DNA of 64,000 bases, taken from NCBI GenBank assembly GCA_014874365.1, contig JACWAH010000010.1, forward strand, positions 62,001 to 126,000. The letters run 5' to 3'. The notes under the pieces are model-generated. The model worked only from the letters and a program-made list of their open reading frames with translations. It ran no database searches and had not been told where the DNA came from. Of this stretch, positions 61,083 through 64,000 are shown in pieces (within the stretch, counting starts at the first letter, position 1; each line of letters starts with the position of its first letter). The position numbers and the translations under genes were made by a program. Origin of the DNA: Thermoplasmatales archaeon (GTDB lineage: Archaea; Thermoplasmatota; Thermoplasmata; Thermoplasmatales; Thermoplasmataceae).

Positions 61083-61829
61083 CTATTTGTTCAGAAAATT
61101 TTTCATTCTCTTCTTAACTTCCGTGCTGGTAGATAAATCCACGAAGCCATTCTCCTCTATCACGAACGATTTAATCCACCCATCCGTGACGCTGCTCACA
61201 ATGCCCCGTTTTATGGTCTTAACTGTCTCATAAGGAAAAGAAGAGATTTTCTCTGCGATTCTCAAGGCTTCTTCAAGTGGATCTCCTTTGGAAATGACGT
61301 CTATAAGGCCAATTCTAAGTGCTTCTTGGGAGTCAATTTTTCTCCCGGTCATTGACAGCAAGGAAGCCATCCCTCGTCCCACAATCTTTGGCAGGAACAC
61401 GTTTCCGCCAGCACCCGCATTTATTCCTATTGCAACTTCCGGCTGTCCAATAACCGCGTCTTCTGACGCGACCCTTATATCTGCCGATTCAGAAAGTTCA
61501 AGGCCACCGCCAAGAGAATAACCTTTAAGTGCAAAAATCACTGGAAAGTCTAACTCAAGGATCCTGGTCACGATTTTTCGCATTGTGGCTCTGAATTCGG
61601 CGGCTTTTACCCTGTCAAGTGCATAAAGTTCATTAATGTCTGCTCCCGCTGAAAAATTCTTACCTTTGGCAGCCACAATTAGAGCACGTATTTCCGAATG
61701 GGCAGAAAGGGAATCAAGCAATCCACTGAATCTCTGGAGCATTTCCAGGTTTAGGGCATTCATCCTGGCCTCCCGATTGAATTCAATCACGGCTATGTTT
61801 CCACTGAAATTCAACAGTACACTTTCCAT
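61083..61829 (-). CDS. Enoyl-CoA hydratase/isomerase family protein
   Basis: A 248-residue crotonase-fold protein, likely hydrating 2-enoyl-CoA in fatty or branched-chain acyl-CoA oxidation. The oxyanion-hole segments A-G-K/A-K-G-K-N-F-S-A-G-A-D-I and G-Y-S-L-G-G-G-L-E are present, and one catalytic Glu is in Q-P-E-V-A-I-G (about residue 130). The second position, usually Glu near G-P-G-G, appears as A-G-A-G-G-N-V. A TATA-like AT-rich region precedes the ATG. Confidence 0.88.
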   Translation of the reverse strand: MESVLLNFSGNIAVIEFNREARMNALNLEMLQRFSGLLDSLSAHSEIRALIVAAKGKNFSAGADINELYALDRVKAAEFRATMRKIVTRILELDFPVIFALKGYSLGGGLELSESADIRVASEDAVIGQPEVAIGINAGAGGNVFLPKIVGRGMASLLSMTGRKIDSQEALRIGLIDVISKGDPLEEALRIAEKISSFPYETVKTIKRGIVSSVTDGWIKSFVIEENGFVDLSTSTEVKKRMKNFLNK

Positions 61830-62020
61830 GGGCAGTCAGATAGTTATTGGGCGGATGGTTAAATAGACCTCGTCAACCTTTAGAAGTTGAAAGTTTACTT
61901 GCAGCAATCTGCCCCCGCATATTCATGGACCTATGCACATGTACAGTGCGTGAATATACGAAGATGTTTGAACCATACTGTGAAATTCAACCGGAATTTG
62001 ACGATTTCGTAAGATAGCAA

Positions 62021-62029
62021 TGTTTATTT
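62021..62029 (+). promoter_or_regulatory. TATA box of xerA
   Basis: TGTTTATTT is centred about 27 bases before the ATG at 62052, supporting a leaderless start there. Confidence 0.55.
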
Positions 62030-62051
62030 GCAACTATTGTCTGACATCTGT

Positions 62052-62909
62052 ATGTCACAAGCAGACAGGGTTCCGGAAGAGGTCGAGAAATTCAGGTCCT
62101 GGATGATTGGTGAAAGAAAGAGCAGGCATACGGTTAAGGAATACTCATTTTTGGTAAAGCATTTCCTCCAATTCGTCAACATGGATGTGGCGAACCTGGG
62201 AAATTATGAAATTGATAATTATAAGAAGTTCACCGCGACTGTCAAGGGTTATTCCAGGAATAGCCAGTATCTCGCCATCAAAGCAATTAAGCTCTTCTTC
62301 AAGTACAAGGGAATTACGCCTCCTACAAACCTTAATCCTCCGGTCAGGTCCAAGAAACTTCCAAACTACCTCAGCGAAGCTGAGGCATCTGCCTTGATCA
62401 AGGCCGGGAAAAGCCATCCAAAGAGTCTAGCTATAATCATGACTCTTGCCTATACTGGTATGCGGGTGGGCGAGCTTTGCGCACTGGACATTAATGATGT
62501 CGATACCGATGAAAATACAATCCGGATCAGGGGAGGAAAGGGGGATAAGGATCGGATTGTGATCATGAGCAGGGACTGTTCCCTCTCACTAAAGGAATAC
62601 ATTTCAAGCATAAGGAATTCTAATGCCTCTACCAGGGCTTTATTTGTCAGCGCGAAAGGAACCAGGTACGATTCATCCACAATTGAGAGGATAATCCGGC
62701 AGACCAGGGATGAAGCCGGGATTTCCAAAAGAGTAACGCCACACGTGCTCCGGCATACCTTTGCAACTTCTCTATTAAGGAATGGAGGAGACATTAGGTT
62801 CATACAGCAGATTCTTGGACACGCATCAGTTGCGACGACACAGATTTACACGCATGTGGACGATGGGATGTTGAAGGATATGTACCTGAAATATCAGCCA
62901 AAATACTAG
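62052..62909 (+). CDS. xerA: XerA-type tyrosine recombinase
   Basis: A 285-residue tyrosine recombinase that resolves chromosome dimers at the archaeal dif site. The N-terminal SAM-like domain (about 10-95) precedes the catalytic domain with Arg in T-G-M-R-V-G-E-L, Lys in R-G-G-K-G-D-K-D-R, H-V-L-R-H, G-H-A-S and the nucleophile Tyr in Q-I-Y-T-H. Every catalytic residue is present. The ATG at 62052 is chosen over one eight codons upstream because of the TATA spacing. It converges with the polyprenyl synthase gene, four bases overlapping. Confidence 0.93.
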   Translation: MSQADRVPEEVEKFRSWMIGERKSRHTVKEYSFLVKHFLQFVNMDVANLGNYEIDNYKKFTATVKGYSRNSQYLAIKAIKLFFKYKGITPPTNLNPPVRSKKLPNYLSEAEASALIKAGKSHPKSLAIIMTLAYTGMRVGELCALDINDVDTDENTIRIRGGKGDKDRIVIMSRDCSLSLKEYISSIRNSNASTRALFVSAKGTRYDSSTIERIIRQTRDEAGISKRVTPHVLRHTFATSLLRNGGDIRFIQQILGHASVATTQIYTHVDDGMLKDMYLKYQPKY

Positions 62910-63958
62910 GAATCCCTTGTTATAAGGTAATCTGAAAATCCGGAAATGACGCTTTTAATTTCTTCATTTCCTTCCACCTTTGCCAGATATTCCTTCGCCT
63001 TTTTGACAAATTTCTCAGCTAGATTTCTAGAATAATCCAGGGAACCCGTTTCGATTATGATGGACTTCAACTTTTCAAAATCGGAATCGGATACATTCCC
63101 TGACCTGATACACTGTTTAACAAATGACGATTGAGCTGGAGAACCGGCCTGAATAGCTTTGAGGACAAGGAGGGTCTTCTTCCCTTCGTTAACGTCGCTC
63201 TTGATCGACTTGCCAGTCTTGTTCTGGTTGCCAAAAACGCCCAGTATATCATCATGTATCTGGAACGCTATTCCAAGAAGGTTTCCGAAATGACTGAGCC
63301 TGTTGAGTGAAGTGGTTGTGCCGCTCAGGATTGCACCCATTATCAGCGGGCCTTCTATGGTATACTTGGCAGTCTTCCACAGGTGCAGCCTGATCAGGTC
63401 CGTTTCTGAAAAATCGTCGTTCTCTCCCGAAAAAACGTCAATGAGCTGTCCGTGTCCGGTTACCTCGAATATCCTTCCAAGCTCCCTGTTTCCGCGAAGC
63501 ACAATTTCCGGTTGAAGCCCGGAAGACAAAATTGCCTCGTGGCTGTAACTGTCTGCCATGTCTGATGCAATAATCCCTAAATTTTCTGCAATCCTTTTCT
63601 TCGAGATGTCGCCGTTGAAAAACTTTTGAAGGGCTTCCATATGAAAACTTGGGAACCCTCTTCTGGAATCGCTTTGGTCCATGATGTCGTCCTGTATTAG
63701 GAAGTATGACTGGGAAATTTCGATCGAAAGGGACGCCTTCACAATTTTTTTGTCATGTTTTCCGAAAAGATCATGTCCAAGAATTAGGAGGATAGGCCTT
63801 ACTCTCTTCCCGCCTCTGAGGCTGTAGTCCCTGATCATCGATGAGATCTCTCTCACCATGTGATCTCTGGACTGATTTACCTTTTCTGTCAGGAATAGAT
63901 CCAGTTCCGAGTTAATTTCTGTCCTGAGCCCATCTGTATAGTCTTTCCACGCAGGCAT
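62906..63958 (-). CDS. Polyprenyl (geranylgeranyl-type) diphosphate synthase
   Basis: About 350 residues. A trans-isoprenyl diphosphate synthase that builds the C20 or longer chains of archaeal lipids and quinones. The first Asp-rich motif D-D-I-M-D is at about residues 90-94, the second reads D-D-I-L-G, as often found in archaeal members, and G-G-K-R-V-R-P is present upstream. The product length cannot be set by eye. The ATG at 63958 is preferred to an in-frame TTG at 63979 because a GTTTAAAG box at about 63990 lies 30 bases upstream of it. Confidence 0.9.
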   Translation of the reverse strand: MPAWKDYTDGLRTEINSELDLFLTEKVNQSRDHMVREISSMIRDYSLRGGKRVRPILLILGHDLFGKHDKKIVKASLSIEISQSYFLIQDDIMDQSDSRRGFPSFHMEALQKFFNGDISKKRIAENLGIIASDMADSYSHEAILSSGLQPEIVLRGNRELGRIFEVTGHGQLIDVFSGENDDFSETDLIRLHLWKTAKYTIEGPLIMGAILSGTTTSLNRLSHFGNLLGIAFQIHDDILGVFGNQNKTGKSIKSDVNEGKKTLLVLKAIQAGSPAQSSFVKQCIRSGNVSDSDFEKLKSIIIETGSLDYSRNLAEKFVKKAKEYLAKVEGNEEIKSVISGFSDYLITRDS

Positions 63959-64000
63959 ATGTTCTTTCCGAGTATCCAATCTATCCCTTTAAACTATGTG

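Noticed and set aside
1-64000. CRISPR array or rRNA operon
   Set aside because: No regularly spaced repeats and no rRNA-like sequence are seen anywhere in the window.

Overview
The window reads as a chromosome segment of an acidophilic, cell-wall-less archaeon of the Thermoplasmatales or a close relative. Support comes from a tricorn-interacting-factor type M1 aminopeptidase, a B12/radical-SAM protein of the kind known from Thermoplasma (Ta0216 type), archaeal SepF and XerA, split ADP-forming acetyl-CoA synthetase, and many genes whose start codon lies about 23-30 bases downstream of a TATA box, so that transcripts are leaderless or nearly so. GTG and TTG starts are frequent. No rRNA and no CRISPR array are present; there is one intact tRNA gene.

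Layout. 1-9000: 5' part of a ribonucleotide reductase beta gene, a decayed small gene, a secreted phosphoesterase, formiminotransferase-cyclodeaminase, amino-acid and MFS transporters, SepF and a glycosyltransferase. 9490-24287: HtpX protease, a GHMP kinase, a NYN-type RNase with a possible LOTUS-like tail, a UbiD-UbiA pair (quinone type), an MBL-fold protein, pyruvate phosphate dikinase, a TrmB regulator, endonuclease IV and a DUF1015 protein. 24304-27000: accessory island with tRNA-Thr(CGT), two small genes, a partial copy of the tRNA 3' half, and a vapBC pair whose toxin gene carries an in-frame TGA. 27187-34749: M1 aminopeptidase, a cyclase-fold protein, MFS, ADP-forming acyl-CoA synthetase and a CDGSH protein. 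34806-39160: two decayed copies of an IS5-type element bracket one intact and one broken gene for secreted proteins. 39208-43004: pstSCAB phosphate uptake operon.

44339-52021 is the most striking part: a compact dissimilatory sulfite reductase island with dsrC, a small CxxC protein, dsrA, dsrB, dsrM, dsrK, a dsrE-like gene, uroporphyrinogen-III methyltransferase and a precorrin-2 dehydrogenase-type gene for siroheme. Its genes overlap or nearly touch. A cysteine-rich HTH (Bat-type) regulator is divergently transcribed from it. All siroheme/[4Fe-4S] cysteine motifs of DsrA and DsrB and the two C-terminal cysteines of DsrC are intact, so the set looks functional. Quinol (the UbiA/UbiD pair would fit its synthesis) could feed DsrMK, which would reduce the DsrC trisulfide made by DsrAB.

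52430-64000 is mostly core: acetate-type transporter, radical SAM protein, HxlR and DtxR regulators, serine hydroxymethyltransferase, a divergent KptA, PRPP synthase, enoyl-CoA hydratase, XerA recombinase and a polyprenyl synthase.
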